Positions 26,842 to 35,586 of a DNA stretch of 64,000 nucleotides are shown one piece after another (the stretch's first letter is position 1; each line of letters starts with the position of its first letter). The stretch is from positions 434,001 to 498,000 of the forward strand of contig NC_009376.1 of assembly GCF_000016385.1 (NCBI RefSeq). The letters are read 5' to 3'. The stretch is from Pyrobaculum arsenaticum DSM 13514 (GTDB lineage: Archaea > Thermoproteota > Thermoprotei > Thermoproteales > Thermoproteaceae). Position numbers and translations under genes: made by a program. The notes under the pieces are model-generated. The model had not been told where the DNA came from and ran no database searches. It saw only the letters and a program-made list of their open reading frames with translations.

Positions 26842-27846
26842 TTATAGTTTAAAACTCAGCAAATTATATACAATATCCTTGATAATATCCCCAGTTGATA
26901 TCCATTTTGCCTCGGCTGCCTTTCTGCTCCAGACAGTTTCGGGACGGCTCTGTAAGATATAAACGTCGCCTTCCACAGCCCATTCCACGTCCACAGCATA
27001 TCCGAAATATCTCTCCAATGATACTACCTGTCGCGTAATCTCCAACACCTCCTCATCGCTTAGAGAGGGGGCAACCGCCGCCTCTGGCGGCGTTTCTTTA
27101 TGTACTACTCTGCCGTTCTCCATTACGTACATGACGTTTTTCGAAGGCGAGATCTCTTTCTTAACCACTTCGTTAGTAATTTTGCTAACTACAAAGCGAT
27201 CAGGAGTGACCTCGCCGGAAACTACAGACTCCCCGAGCCCCCAGTTAGACTCTATCACAACCACAGACCTATCGCCGTTTCGGGGATCTAGGGAGAAGGC
27301 CACGCCGGCTGCCTTCGGGTTCAACAGCTTTTGCACCACCACGGCCATATAGACCTTGGACGGGGGTATGCGGTTGTCCAATTTGTAGGTGACGGCCCTA
27401 TCCTCAAAATTGCTGGCCCACACCTTCTTCACGTAATACTCCACCTCCTCGCCCCTAACTCCCAGATAAGTTTCGTGTATACCGGCGAAGCTGAACTCAG
27501 GCGAGTCCTCATAAGTGGCGCTGGATCTAACGGCTAAATAATCCCGCGAAAACTCCTCCCTAATCTTCATCAGCTCCCTCTTTAAGTCGTCGGGCACCTC
27601 CCCGTTGAGTATAGCCTCTCTAATCTTCGCGGCCAGCGCCAGAGGATCCCCGTCTCTCCGCTCTAATTTATAAATCAGCCTATCTATATTGTTATATTCA
27701 ATATATGCCTTATATGCCATGCTTGTAACCACAAATCCAGGAGGCACCTTAGCGCCCGCTCTCACCAGCTCCCCCAGCGAGGCCCCCTTCCCTCCCGCCA
27801 ACAAGACGTCTGTTTTCCGCAACGATGAGATAGGCAGGACGATCAT
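26842..27846 (-). CDS. PEP-synthase N-terminal-like ATP-binding subunit (PpsB-like)
   Basis: 334 aa, covering only the ATP-grasp part of PEP synthase/PPDK: GGKGASLGELVRAGAKVPPGFVVT at the N-terminus (listed as GGKGASLGELVRAG plus AKVPPGFVVT), YLAVRSSATYEDSPEFSFAG, VVQKLLNPKAAGVAFS and DVEWAVEGDVYILQSRPE. It would phosphorylate the swinging His of the neighbouring 27843-29702 protein with ATP. Separate ATP-binding and His subunits of this size are the arrangement of phenylphosphate synthase (PpsB and PpsA) of Thauera. It is coupled to the PpsA-like gene by an ATGA overlap. It is the only ATP-grasp partner in the window, so it may also serve the PpsA-like protein at 32225. Confidence 0.75.
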   Translation of the reverse strand: MIVLPISSLRKTDVLLAGGKGASLGELVRAGAKVPPGFVVTSMAYKAYIEYNNIDRLIYKLERRDGDPLALAAKIREAILNGEVPDDLKRELMKIREEFSRDYLAVRSSATYEDSPEFSFAGIHETYLGVRGEEVEYYVKKVWASNFEDRAVTYKLDNRIPPSKVYMAVVVQKLLNPKAAGVAFSLDPRNGDRSVVVIESNWGLGESVVSGEVTPDRFVVSKITNEVVKKEISPSKNVMYVMENGRVVHKETPPEAAVAPSLSDEEVLEITRQVVSLERYFGYAVDVEWAVEGDVYILQSRPETVWSRKAAEAKWISTGDIIKDIVYNLLSFKL

Positions 27847-29702
27847 TCTAATATTTCCACAACGCCTTTGAATCCGTCCACCCTAATCCGTTGCCCGTCC
27901 TTTATGATCCGCGATGCATTGCCTGTGCCCACCACTGCCGGCACTCCGTACTCCCTGGCCACTATCGCCGCGTGGGCCATTAATCCGCCGATATCCGACA
28001 CCACTGCCTTCACTTTGGCGAAGACGGGGCCCCACGCAGGCGACGTGTTTGGACACACCAATATGTCGCCTTCCTTCACCTTGTTAAGCTCCTCCACCGA
28101 GGTGACCACCACAGCCCTGCCCTCAACCACGCCGGGAGATGCCGGGAAGCCCTTGATGATCTTCCCGGCTCCTGCCGCAGTTCCGAGCCAATCCTCTATG
28201 CGCTCCCTCGTCACGCCCCACAACATTACGGTGAAGGGCTCCGTGACGACCTCGGGAGGCCTGCCCAGGGCAGGAGGAGGCTTGTATTCTTTTAGCTTAG
28301 ATATTATCTCCTTGCGTTTGGCAATCTCCCTAGGCCAGTAGTACTTCCCCACAGGCGGCATGACCACCGCCCAGCTGGCCACCAGATCCAACAGCGCCAG
28401 GTACACCTCCCACCACGTCATATAGAATATGTCTTCGGGTCTTTCTAAGAACCCGTGTTTTGACAGTATCTTGCCGACCTCTTTCACCTTGTTGTAAAAC
28501 ACCGTATGGCCCCAGTGCTCCACGAAGAAGTTGTGCTCTTCGACGTATGGGAACACGGTCCTGGCCACTTGTAAATACTGATCAAACAGCTTTCTATCTT
28601 CCTCTTTTAATAACTCCCTATATTTAGCCGCTATTTCATCTCTCTGCCTCCTCAGCCTCTCCGTGGCGGTCTCAAGTTTCTCCCCCCTCTTTACTTTTAT
28701 TATATAGTCTTTTAAGAAGTTAAACGGTATGTTCAAATCGTCTATCCATCTCGGCTCGTGGTGGTAAAAGCCAATGCCCGTCGTGTAGTAGAACCACGGG
28801 TACTTAACTGAGTTCCACTCCTCGAACCACTTCTTCTCGTTGGGATTATTGCTCCTCGAGAGCTCCGCCTCCATTTGCTCAGCGGTGGCGAAGGACAATA
28901 TCCTATCGGCGACTCCCAGCTCCACCGCCAGCTTGGCCAACCTCCTCAACTCCAGATCCGGCTTGAACAAGATGACGTCTATGCCCGCCACCATCAAGGC
29001 GATGTGTTGGTCGGGTATGTCGGGGAATTTCTGCTTCATGAACTGGTAGAATAATAGATATGCGGCATATCCCAGATTCAGCATCTCGAAGTGTTTCCAC
29101 CACAGTCTCTGGTGCAACATTACAAGTCTTAACCAATTGTCAACAAGGTGATAAGCGGAAGACGAGTAGCCCATTCTTTCAAAAACTATCTTCTCGTCCT
29201 CCACCTCCGGCAGATCTCTGAACTCAAGGGATTCCATTTCTTTGACTATCTTCTCGGCTTCTGGCTTCCAATTCTTCTCATAAATGTCGTTCCAGTTCTG
29301 GTAGTAATACCCCGCCCTCTTTTGGAAATACTCGAGGCGCTTCTGAATTTCCTTTTCGTCCAGTACCGGCACGAAGGAGATGAAGAGATAGCCGTTGACG
29401 ATTCTATGAGGTATGCCGTTTGCCGGCGGGACTACAAATATCCTAGAGTTATAAGCAGATAGCGCGATCTCCCACGTGGCCGGGTGGATGTCGTCAAGCG
29501 GGTACATGACGTCGTAGTGGTGTAGCGAATCTTGATACCAGAACATCTTCCTCTCCCACTCAACTAGCTCCTTCGGGGCATCTCTGTCAAATAATAGAGT
29601 TGCCGGGAGTCTGTAATAGGCATACATCCTCTTATAGACCTCTGGGTCAACTCCCTCTGGCAGTTTTACCTCATCTGGATATGGGAATCTTCTCTCTGAC
29701 AT
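27843..29702 (-). CDS. PpsA-like phosphohistidine subunit (copy 1)
   Basis: 619 aa. A large, mostly helical N-terminal domain (residues about 1-510, rich in Trp and Tyr) is joined to a C-terminal PEP-utiliser mobile domain. That domain has GFPASPGVVEGRAVV, CPNTSPAWGPVFAKV and the catalytic motif GGLMAHAAIVARE with His577. Length and domain order match the alpha subunit of phenylphosphate synthase, in which the His carries phosphate from ATP to phenol. The substrate here is unproven: no UbiD-type phenylphosphate carboxylase and no PpsC-like CBS protein are in the window. Leaderless start, TATA at 29721-29730. Confidence 0.72.
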   Translation of the reverse strand: MSERRFPYPDEVKLPEGVDPEVYKRMYAYYRLPATLLFDRDAPKELVEWERKMFWYQDSLHHYDVMYPLDDIHPATWEIALSAYNSRIFVVPPANGIPHRIVNGYLFISFVPVLDEKEIQKRLEYFQKRAGYYYQNWNDIYEKNWKPEAEKIVKEMESLEFRDLPEVEDEKIVFERMGYSSSAYHLVDNWLRLVMLHQRLWWKHFEMLNLGYAAYLLFYQFMKQKFPDIPDQHIALMVAGIDVILFKPDLELRRLAKLAVELGVADRILSFATAEQMEAELSRSNNPNEKKWFEEWNSVKYPWFYYTTGIGFYHHEPRWIDDLNIPFNFLKDYIIKVKRGEKLETATERLRRQRDEIAAKYRELLKEEDRKLFDQYLQVARTVFPYVEEHNFFVEHWGHTVFYNKVKEVGKILSKHGFLERPEDIFYMTWWEVYLALLDLVASWAVVMPPVGKYYWPREIAKRKEIISKLKEYKPPPALGRPPEVVTEPFTVMLWGVTRERIEDWLGTAAGAGKIIKGFPASPGVVEGRAVVVTSVEELNKVKEGDILVCPNTSPAWGPVFAKVKAVVSDIGGLMAHAAIVAREYGVPAVVGTGNASRIIKDGQRIRVDGFKGVVEILE

Positions 29703-29720
29703 GCAATGACATATGCATTT

Positions 29721-29730
29721 ATTTTATAAA
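29721..29730 (-). promoter_or_regulatory. TATA box of the ppsA-like/ppsB-like operon
   Basis: TTTATAAAAT on the minus strand, centred about 23 nt upstream of ATG 29702. The 225-bp AT-rich gap 29703-29927 holds this and the divergent HAD promoter and nothing else I recognise. Confidence 0.45.
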
Positions 29731-29927
29731 TGTTTAGGTTTTTTGATAAAAGGCTAAAAATAATCATTTTAAATTACATTATAAATATATAATTCAAATC
29801 TTAAATATTTTGCGGGAAAAATAATTATTTTATATGAGATACAATTATATGTGGGGGGGCGAATTTAATTTGCTTCCTCTGAATTTATTATTAGGAAATA
29901 TTTGTAAATAAGGATACCCTTGCTGTC

Positions 29928-30698
29928 ATGAAAATTACAACTTATTTCGTTGACGTACAAGGGACGCTTGTAAGAAGGAATCCAAAGACGTTAAAAAGCC
30001 AGCTTATAGGCGGAGTGAAGGCCTTTGAGAAAATACGGGGGGCTGGGGGGAGGATATACATTTTATCCAACGCCCCAAGACTGACCGAGGAGGTGCATAA
30101 AGATCTCTTATCTGTGGGCCTCCCCGTGGACATAGAGCAAATTATCACCTCAGCTCAAGTTACTGGCGAGTACATCGCCAAGAAATTCGGCCCCTCGCGG
30201 CTTTATGTAATTGGGTCGGATAGCTTTAAACAAGAGCTGTCAAAATACGGCCACACCGTTGTGGAGGAGGGCGCCGATGTGGTAGTAGTCGGCATAGATA
30301 GGCAGCTAACCTTTGAAAAGCTTAATAAAGCCATGCAACTGATCATGGCGGGGGCAAAGCTAGTGGCCGCGGGGATGTCCCGATATATCCCGGAGGAGAA
30401 GCCGACCATCTCCATAGGCCCAATCGCCATGGCGCTAGCATACGCCACTGGAGTCAAGCCGATAAACACGGGGAAGCCCTCGCGCATAATGTACACCTAC
30501 GCCTTAGTCCGGGCGAGGGCAGTGCCTGAGGAAAGCGCCGTGATAAGCGACGACCTAGAGGATTTAATATACGCAAAAAGGATGGGCTTGGCCACTGTGC
30601 TCGTCTTGACGGGGGCCACCACGCCTGAGAAGTTAAAGGCGTCCGGCTTCCAGCCCGATTACGTCGTCAACAACATAGACGAGTTAAACCCGTGGTGA
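29928..30698 (+). CDS. HAD-family (NagD/nitrophenylphosphatase-like) protein 1
   Basis: 256 aa of the C2-capped HAD group: N-terminal YFVDVQGTLVRR, LSNAPRLTEE (motif II), GKPSRIMY (motif III Lys) and ISDDLEDL (motif IV). The first motif is DVQGT instead of DxDGT: the nucleophile Asp is kept but the acid/base Asp is Gln. This makes ordinary phosphatase activity doubtful. Its overlapping neighbour has a different substitution at the same place. It is divergent from the PpsA-like gene, so a role with phosphorylated aromatic intermediates is conceivable but unproven. Confidence 0.65.
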   Translation: MKITTYFVDVQGTLVRRNPKTLKSQLIGGVKAFEKIRGAGGRIYILSNAPRLTEEVHKDLLSVGLPVDIEQIITSAQVTGEYIAKKFGPSRLYVIGSDSFKQELSKYGHTVVEEGADVVVVGIDRQLTFEKLNKAMQLIMAGAKLVAAGMSRYIPEEKPTISIGPIAMALAYATGVKPINTGKPSRIMYTYALVRARAVPEESAVISDDLEDLIYAKRMGLATVLVLTGATTPEKLKASGFQPDYVVNNIDELNPW

Positions 30699-31480
30699 AG
30701 GCGACTTTATTTGCCTTTGACGTACACGGAGTATTTATAACTAGGCTTTTAGACGACCCGGAGGTACTGGGCGGTTATGAGGTATTGCGCAGGCTCAAGT
30801 CGTCGGGGAGGAAAGTGGCGTTGATTGCGAGCGGCTCCAATTGGAGCACTAAAGAGTACACTGAGAGGATGCGGAATCTCGGATACCCCCTTGATTACGA
30901 GGAGGTGTGGCCTGCGTCTAGAGTGGCGGCTATCCACCTCAAGAGGATCTTCGGGAGGGCCCACGTGTTAGTGCTGGGAGAGCGGGGCTTGGCCGAGGAA
31001 ATGGAGGCCCACGGCCACTACGTGGTGGAAGACTGGCGAGATGCAGAGGCCGTGGTCGTGGGGTTTGACAGAGAGTTGAATTTCGACAAGGTGACTAAGG
31101 CCATTAGGGCCGTACACGCCGGCGCCTACTTTTTAGCCGTTAATAAAGTGAGGTGGTATTACATGCCGAATGAAGGGCCTATAATGTCGCCAGGCGCCTT
31201 AGTAGCCGCAATTGAATATCAAACAAGGCGAGAGGCCGTGGTTGTGGGCAAGCCCAGCCCCATACATTTCATCGAGGTATTGAACCACTTTGGCGTTAAG
31301 CCAGAGGACGCCGTCATGGTGGGCGACGACGTAGAGGCCGACATGATGCCAGCTAGATCGCTCGGCATGAAAACCGTGTTGGTCAATTTCGAAAAAAGAG
31401 GAGACGCCCAGAGGTGGCCGAGGGGGCTTGTGGATTTAGTGGTAAATCACGTAGACGAGTTAGTCAAATATCTAGATTGA
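30692..31480 (+). CDS. HAD-family (NagD-like) protein 2
   Basis: 262 aa, paralog of the gene before it, which it overlaps (GTG 30692 or 30695). Motifs: LFAFDVHGVFIT, LIASGSNWSTKEY, VGKPSPIHF and VGDDVEADMMPA. The acid/base Asp of motif I is His here (DVHGV), while nucleophile, Lys and the late Asp pair remain. Two tandem HADs with different substitutions at one catalytic position suggest a heteromeric or altered enzyme. It overlaps the convergent inositol-monophosphatase-like gene by 17 nt. Confidence 0.65.
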   Translation: MVKATLFAFDVHGVFITRLLDDPEVLGGYEVLRRLKSSGRKVALIASGSNWSTKEYTERMRNLGYPLDYEEVWPASRVAAIHLKRIFGRAHVLVLGERGLAEEMEAHGHYVVEDWRDAEAVVVGFDRELNFDKVTKAIRAVHAGAYFLAVNKVRWYYMPNEGPIMSPGALVAAIEYQTRREAVVVGKPSPIHFIEVLNHFGVKPEDAVMVGDDVEADMMPARSLGMKTVLVNFEKRGDAQRWPRGLVDLVVNHVDELVKYLD

Positions 31481-32228
31481 GCAGGGGCAAGACTTTCTTG
31501 ACGAAATCCCCAAGGCCAGCGACTATTCTCACGCGCTTTGTGGAAATCCTATCTACGTCTATCCAGTACGAAAAGCGGGGGTTGTACTTCCCGAAGACTA
31601 GAGGCGCCGCCACGTCCCACACCCCAAGCCTCCCCCTTATGTCAATAAAGCCCTTGGATATCCCCAGGGCTGTAGTTAATATGGAACACCCAGCACAGCC
31701 AGAGCTTTTAACCTTATAGCCGAGTCGCCTCGGCGCGTCCACGGCCTCTAGCGAGAACGACTTACCCAGCTCTACGAACACCACGTCCTCCGAGGCGCGG
31801 AGGCGCAGTGTAGAGCCGTTTCTCAACACGCCCCTCTCGGGATCCGCCGTGTATAACGTGTCGGTGACTGGGAAGTAGATAGCTGCGTGCGTCAATTGGC
31901 TTATCGACTCGGCCCTAAAGCCCGCGGCTATCATCACGGCGAAATAGGGTATGCCCAGGGCGAAATTCCCCGATCCGTCGAGCGGGTCTAGCACTAGGGT
32001 GAGCTCCCCGTCGCCCCATTTCACCCAGCCCCTCTCCTCAGACAGCAGAGTTGCGCCGCTGAGCTCGGCCTTCAACACCTCCAACACGGCGTCTTCGACA
32101 GCGAGGTCCGCCCGCCGCGAGACGTCGAGCTCCCCCCTCGAGACCACCTCGAGCCCTGCCTCCTTTAGGAAATAATCTCTGGCCACAGCGCCGCCGCTCC
32201 TAACCGCCTTAGCCAATACGTCTATCAT
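31464..32228 (-). CDS. Inositol-monophosphatase-family phosphatase
   Basis: 254 aa metal-dependent phosphatase of the IMPase/FBPase/CysQ superfamily. Metal-binding motifs are LLSEERG, LDPLDGSGNF and GVWDVAAP. Substrate unknown; archaeal members often hydrolyse inositol-1-phosphate or fructose-1,6-bisphosphate. It is coupled by an ATGA overlap as the last gene of the diiron, Rieske, PpsA-like operon, which suggests a phosphorylated intermediate of that system as substrate (inference). Confidence 0.75.
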   Translation of the reverse strand: MIDVLAKAVRSGGAVARDYFLKEAGLEVVSRGELDVSRRADLAVEDAVLEVLKAELSGATLLSEERGWVKWGDGELTLVLDPLDGSGNFALGIPYFAVMIAAGFRAESISQLTHAAIYFPVTDTLYTADPERGVLRNGSTLRLRASEDVVFVELGKSFSLEAVDAPRRLGYKVKSSGCAGCSILTTALGISKGFIDIRGRLGVWDVAAPLVFGKYNPRFSYWIDVDRISTKRVRIVAGLGDFVKKVLPLLNLDI

Positions 32229-33865
32229 ACCCGCCTCACCACGCCTATATTGCCGTCGACCTCCACTTCGTCGCCATCTTTGAAAAGAGAGGTGGCCCCC
32301 GCTGCCCCGACGACGGCCGGCTTCCCGAGCTCTCTAGCTATTATCGCCGCGTGCGACATGGCGCCTCCGCTTTCCGACACCACGGCCGCGGCCAGCCTCA
32401 ACGCAGGGATCCAAGTGGGCGAAATAGTAGACGTCACCACTACGCACCCCTCGACCACCTTCTCCAAGTCCCGCGGGCTTTTAACCACCACTACCCGCCC
32501 CCTGGCTCTGCCGGGCGATGCGGCTATCCCGGCCACCACGTCGCCGCCGGTCTTCCTGCCGACGCCGTGGAGCAAGGCCAAATTGGCGTCCGACACCTCC
32601 CCCTGCTCCCCTATATGCGTCGGCGGCTGGGAGGAGGCCATCTTCTCCAACAACGCCTTCCTCTCGGCTATGCGCATACGGAGAACTTTATGCGCCGCCG
32701 GTCCCGTGAGGTTGCACCAGCCGGTCAGCCCGTCTAACAACGCCTCCAGAACCTCGCCCCAGGTCAAATACCATATGTCGTCCTCCCTCTCCAACACGCC
32801 CAGTTTGGCCAGCAAGAGGCCGAACTCCCTTATCTTCCTGTACCCCACCGTGAACCCCAGGTGCTCCACGTAGAAGCTGTGCTCCTCTATGTAGCGGTAG
32901 GCCCTCCGGGCCGCCTCCAGGTATTTATAAAACACCCCTCGGTAGCCCTCGGGCAATAAATCGGCGTAGCCCCTCGCCAGCACCCCGCCCCTCTCCCCGT
33001 GCTTGCGGGAAGGCCCTTCCTTCAACAACTTTTTTAAATAGGTAAAGGGGATGTCGAGGTTGTCTATCCACCTCTCCTCCCAATGTAAAAAGCCCGTCCC
33101 TGTGGATATATAGAACCAGGGGTATTTCACGGCGTTCCACTCCTCAAGCCACTTCCTCTCCTTAGGATCGCCGCTCTCGGCGAAAGATCTCTCCATCTCA
33201 GCCGCGTTGCTAAACGCAGCTAATCTCTCGGCGATTCCCAACTCGCGCGCCAGCTCCGCCAACCTCTCCAGCTCTTTTGTAGGCCTAAAGGTGTCAATGT
33301 CGCGTTGGGCCAGCATTTCTGAAATGTGGTGATCTGGCGCGTCGGGGAAAAACGTCTTTATAAACTTATAAAACAATTGATAAATGAGGTAGCCCAACAT
33401 TAGGAATTCGTAGTGTTTAAACCAAAGCCTCAGCCAAAGGAGGTAGAGCTTGAGCCAGCTCTCAATTACCCGATACGGCGCCGCGCCGTTCAAATCCACG
33501 CCCTCGGTGAGATCCACGGGCAGTTTAGACATCTCCTCAATTATCGCCACGACTTCTTTTTTCCACTCGGCGTATTTCGCGTCCCAATTCTCCAAATACT
33601 CCCTGGCCCTCCGCTCAAATATATCCGCAAAAGGCCTCGGGGGGTATGAAGTCCTAAAGGGCCTCCCTTCCACCAACGCCGTGTCCCTCCCCGAGGAGGT
33701 GGGCATGGAGAAATACCTGCCGTAGTAATAGGACTGGGCTAAGTCCATCATAGACACCGTGAAGTAGGAGTCCAAGGGGTATAGGGGAGCGTCGCCGAAG
33801 TGCACCACGTCGCGGTACCAGAAGCCCTCTTCCGGCTTTCTGCTCTGCCTCAGTGGGTACATCAT
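32225..33865 (-). CDS. PpsA-like phosphohistidine protein (copy 2)
   Basis: 546 aa, homologous over its whole length to 27843-29702 but about 70 residues shorter at the N-terminus. It begins around GFWYRDVVHFGDAPLYPL, keeps the helical substrate-type domain and ends in the PEP-utiliser mobile domain with CVVVTSTISPTWIPAL and GGAMSHAAIIARE (His505). No ATP-binding subunit is in this operon; the PpsB-like protein at 26842 is the nearest. ATGA overlaps link it to the upstream Rieske gene and the downstream phosphatase. A phosphotransferase fed by a diiron/Rieske oxygenase would be unusual. Confidence 0.7.
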   Translation of the reverse strand: MMYPLRQSRKPEEGFWYRDVVHFGDAPLYPLDSYFTVSMMDLAQSYYYGRYFSMPTSSGRDTALVEGRPFRTSYPPRPFADIFERRAREYLENWDAKYAEWKKEVVAIIEEMSKLPVDLTEGVDLNGAAPYRVIESWLKLYLLWLRLWFKHYEFLMLGYLIYQLFYKFIKTFFPDAPDHHISEMLAQRDIDTFRPTKELERLAELARELGIAERLAAFSNAAEMERSFAESGDPKERKWLEEWNAVKYPWFYISTGTGFLHWEERWIDNLDIPFTYLKKLLKEGPSRKHGERGGVLARGYADLLPEGYRGVFYKYLEAARRAYRYIEEHSFYVEHLGFTVGYRKIREFGLLLAKLGVLEREDDIWYLTWGEVLEALLDGLTGWCNLTGPAAHKVLRMRIAERKALLEKMASSQPPTHIGEQGEVSDANLALLHGVGRKTGGDVVAGIAASPGRARGRVVVVKSPRDLEKVVEGCVVVTSTISPTWIPALRLAAAVVSESGGAMSHAAIIARELGKPAVVGAAGATSLFKDGDEVEVDGNIGVVRRV

Positions 33866-34194
33866 AACTCGACGTAGACCTTGCCGTCACGCACCACGGC
33901 TTTATAAGTCCTCAGCCGGGGCGCCTCCCTGTCCTTAAAGCGGCCGCCGCCGTCTGAGAGATCCCAGACGCCCCAGTGTATTTTACACACGACTTTTGCC
34001 CCGCCTCTTTCGGTAAACACGCCGAAGACCTCCAGCGGCCACTTGGCGTGGGGACACAAAGGCTCTAGGGCGTACACCTCGCCGCCTAATTTAATCAACA
34101 ACACGGGGAGTAGCCTATCGCCAAGGTCTACGTATTTGGTCAAAGGCCTACCCTCTTTAAGCTCCTCAAAGGCCGCGACTTCAATTTCCGCCAC
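33862..34194 (-). CDS. Rieske [2Fe-2S] ferredoxin
   Basis: 110 aa soluble Rieske domain with C47-x-H49 in LCPHAKWPL and C70-x2-H73 in VVCKIHWGVW. Probable electron donor to the diiron protein encoded just upstream, whose 3' end it overlaps by 14 nt (GTG start). It is close in sequence to the Rieske protein at 44148, which has the same gene neighbours. Confidence 0.82.
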   Translation of the reverse strand: MAEIEVAAFEELKEGRPLTKYVDLGDRLLPVLLIKLGGEVYALEPLCPHAKWPLEVFGVFTERGGAKVVCKIHWGVWDLSDGGGRFKDREAPRLRTYKAVVRDGKVYVEL

Positions 34195-34990
34195 GGGCCC
34201 TCTCGGCCGCCTCTATTCTGGCTATTTTGGCGACTGTGGACAACTCCAGCGCGGGTATCGCGCACTCCAAGGCCTCGGCTCTGAGCTCCGCCGTAGTTAG
34301 AAACCGCGCCCAGATCCTCTCGGCAATAGACCAGTGGAAGGACTCGTCGTCTTCAATCTCCCTCGAGAAGTTGACTAAAGCTTCCACCACCCTTCTCGCA
34401 TCCCCCTCCCATAGCCCTTTGTTGAAATGGGCGTTTTCCACCACCCCCCTGTGTTGAACTGTAGCCGTGAGTTCCACCGTTTGGAAAGCCCCGGAGAACT
34501 TCACCTGGAAGTAAGGCCTTTCCAGCCTTTTAGAGGCGCATTTAAGCGGAAACTCGAATAACTGCGACCATTGGGGGAGCGGCTGGAAACCCGCCAGCGA
34601 CTCCCCCGCCAATTCCAAGATCTTCACTCTGATGTAAAAGTGACGGGCCTCGTCGGAAACTTGATGGGCCAGCACGTCTAAGAACTCGGGCTCTATGTAA
34701 TCCCTGTAGTCTGTCAAGGCGCGGGACAAGACAGAGTTGGCGGCCCGCTCGTTCCACGCCCCCTGTTTAGTCCAGAGGACTATCCCCCTGATATCTGTGT
34801 TTTTAATCCAATAAGCCCCCGTGTTGTAATTAACCCTCAGGATGGGCGATATAAACAACTTAAACCACTCCACGAATTCATGCCCAGTTTTAAACCTCGC
34901 TAAAAGCCCGTAGTCGTTTTTTACCCTCTTTAACTCCTCTAATACCCACTTGGCTTCTTCGAACTCCTCCCACAGCTTCTTGGATATCAT
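34181..34990 (-). CDS. Small diiron oxygenase-like protein, group 1 (copy 1)
   Basis: 269 aa, all-helical. Candidate diiron ligands in ferritin/R2-like order are E81 (WNERAAN), E114 and H117 (DEARH), E173 (TVELTA), and E216 and H219 (DESFHW). The DExRH and DExxH pairs lie 102 residues apart, close to soluble diiron monooxygenases (97), but the chain is about half as long as a TmoA-type subunit. I cannot name the family. ATG 34990 is preferred over 35026: a CGATTTATTTTG box lies 25 nt upstream. It heads the operon with a Rieske ferredoxin, a PpsA-like protein and a phosphatase. Paralog of 44407-45219. Confidence 0.68.
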   Translation of the reverse strand: MISKKLWEEFEEAKWVLEELKRVKNDYGLLARFKTGHEFVEWFKLFISPILRVNYNTGAYWIKNTDIRGIVLWTKQGAWNERAANSVLSRALTDYRDYIEPEFLDVLAHQVSDEARHFYIRVKILELAGESLAGFQPLPQWSQLFEFPLKCASKRLERPYFQVKFSGAFQTVELTATVQHRGVVENAHFNKGLWEGDARRVVEALVNFSREIEDDESFHWSIAERIWARFLTTAELRAEALECAIPALELSTVAKIARIEAAERARGGN

Positions 34991-35082
34991 GGTATTGAGT
35001 TGATTTGCCAAAATAAATCGCATCAAAAATTAATTTAATTACGTTCCCGATGAGATATATAAAGCGTCTTTAAAATATTCCC

Positions 35083-35586
35083 ATGCCTTGGGAAACTGTA
35101 TATAAAGGCCGCAGAGTATCCGTGGAGATATCCCAAGTCTCCCTCCCCAACGGCAAGACTATGACGGCGGAGAGAGTGGTTTTCCCAAGGGTGGTCTCCG
35201 TGTTGCCCGTCGACAGCGGCGAGGTGTACTTTATAAAACAGTACAGACCCGCCCTAGGCATATATACGCTTGAGATTCCATCCGGCGTAGTTGACGAGGG
35301 CGAGTCGCCCGAGGAGGCTGCTAGAAGAGAGCTTGAGGAAGAGGCCGGCCTGAGGGCGGGGCGTCTGTCCAAAATCTTCGAGGGCTACGTCTCCCCTGGC
35401 TACAGCACTGAATACGCCTATATTTACATCGCCACGCAGTTGGAGAAAACCGCACAGGTGCCGGAGGATTACGAGATCATTGAGGTAGTTGCTGTGAAGC
35501 TCGAAGAGGCCAAGAGGATGTTAATAAGCGGGGAGATAAAAGATATGAGGGCCTCCCTAGCCCTATCCCTTTATTTACTTAAATAG
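35083..35586 (+). CDS. NUDIX hydrolase, ADP-ribose pyrophosphatase-like
   Basis: 167 aa. A complete Nudix box, GVVDEGESPEEAARRELEEE followed by AGL (residues about 68-90), sits in a fold typical of ADP-ribose/nucleotide-sugar pyrophosphatases. It hydrolyses nucleoside diphosphates linked to another moiety; housekeeping is likely. The TATA-like TATATAAAG at about 35054-35062 fits the leaderless start. It converges on and slightly overlaps the diiron gene downstream. Confidence 0.82.
   Translation: MPWETVYKGRRVSVEISQVSLPNGKTMTAERVVFPRVVSVLPVDSGEVYFIKQYRPALGIYTLEIPSGVVDEGESPEEAARRELEEEAGLRAGRLSKIFEGYVSPGYSTEYAYIYIATQLEKTAQVPEDYEIIEVVAVKLEEAKRMLISGEIKDMRASLALSLYLLK

Noticed and set aside
27843..29702. 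Rifampicin phosphotransferase or complete PEP synthase as identity of the phosphohistidine proteins
   Set aside because: The ATP-grasp domain is on a separate gene and there is no C-terminal PEP-binding barrel; length fits PpsA better.
34181..34990. Ferritin or ribonucleotide reductase R2 as identity of the small diiron proteins
   Set aside because: Length and conserved blocks differ, there is no R1 partner, and the Rieske neighbour points to an oxygenase.
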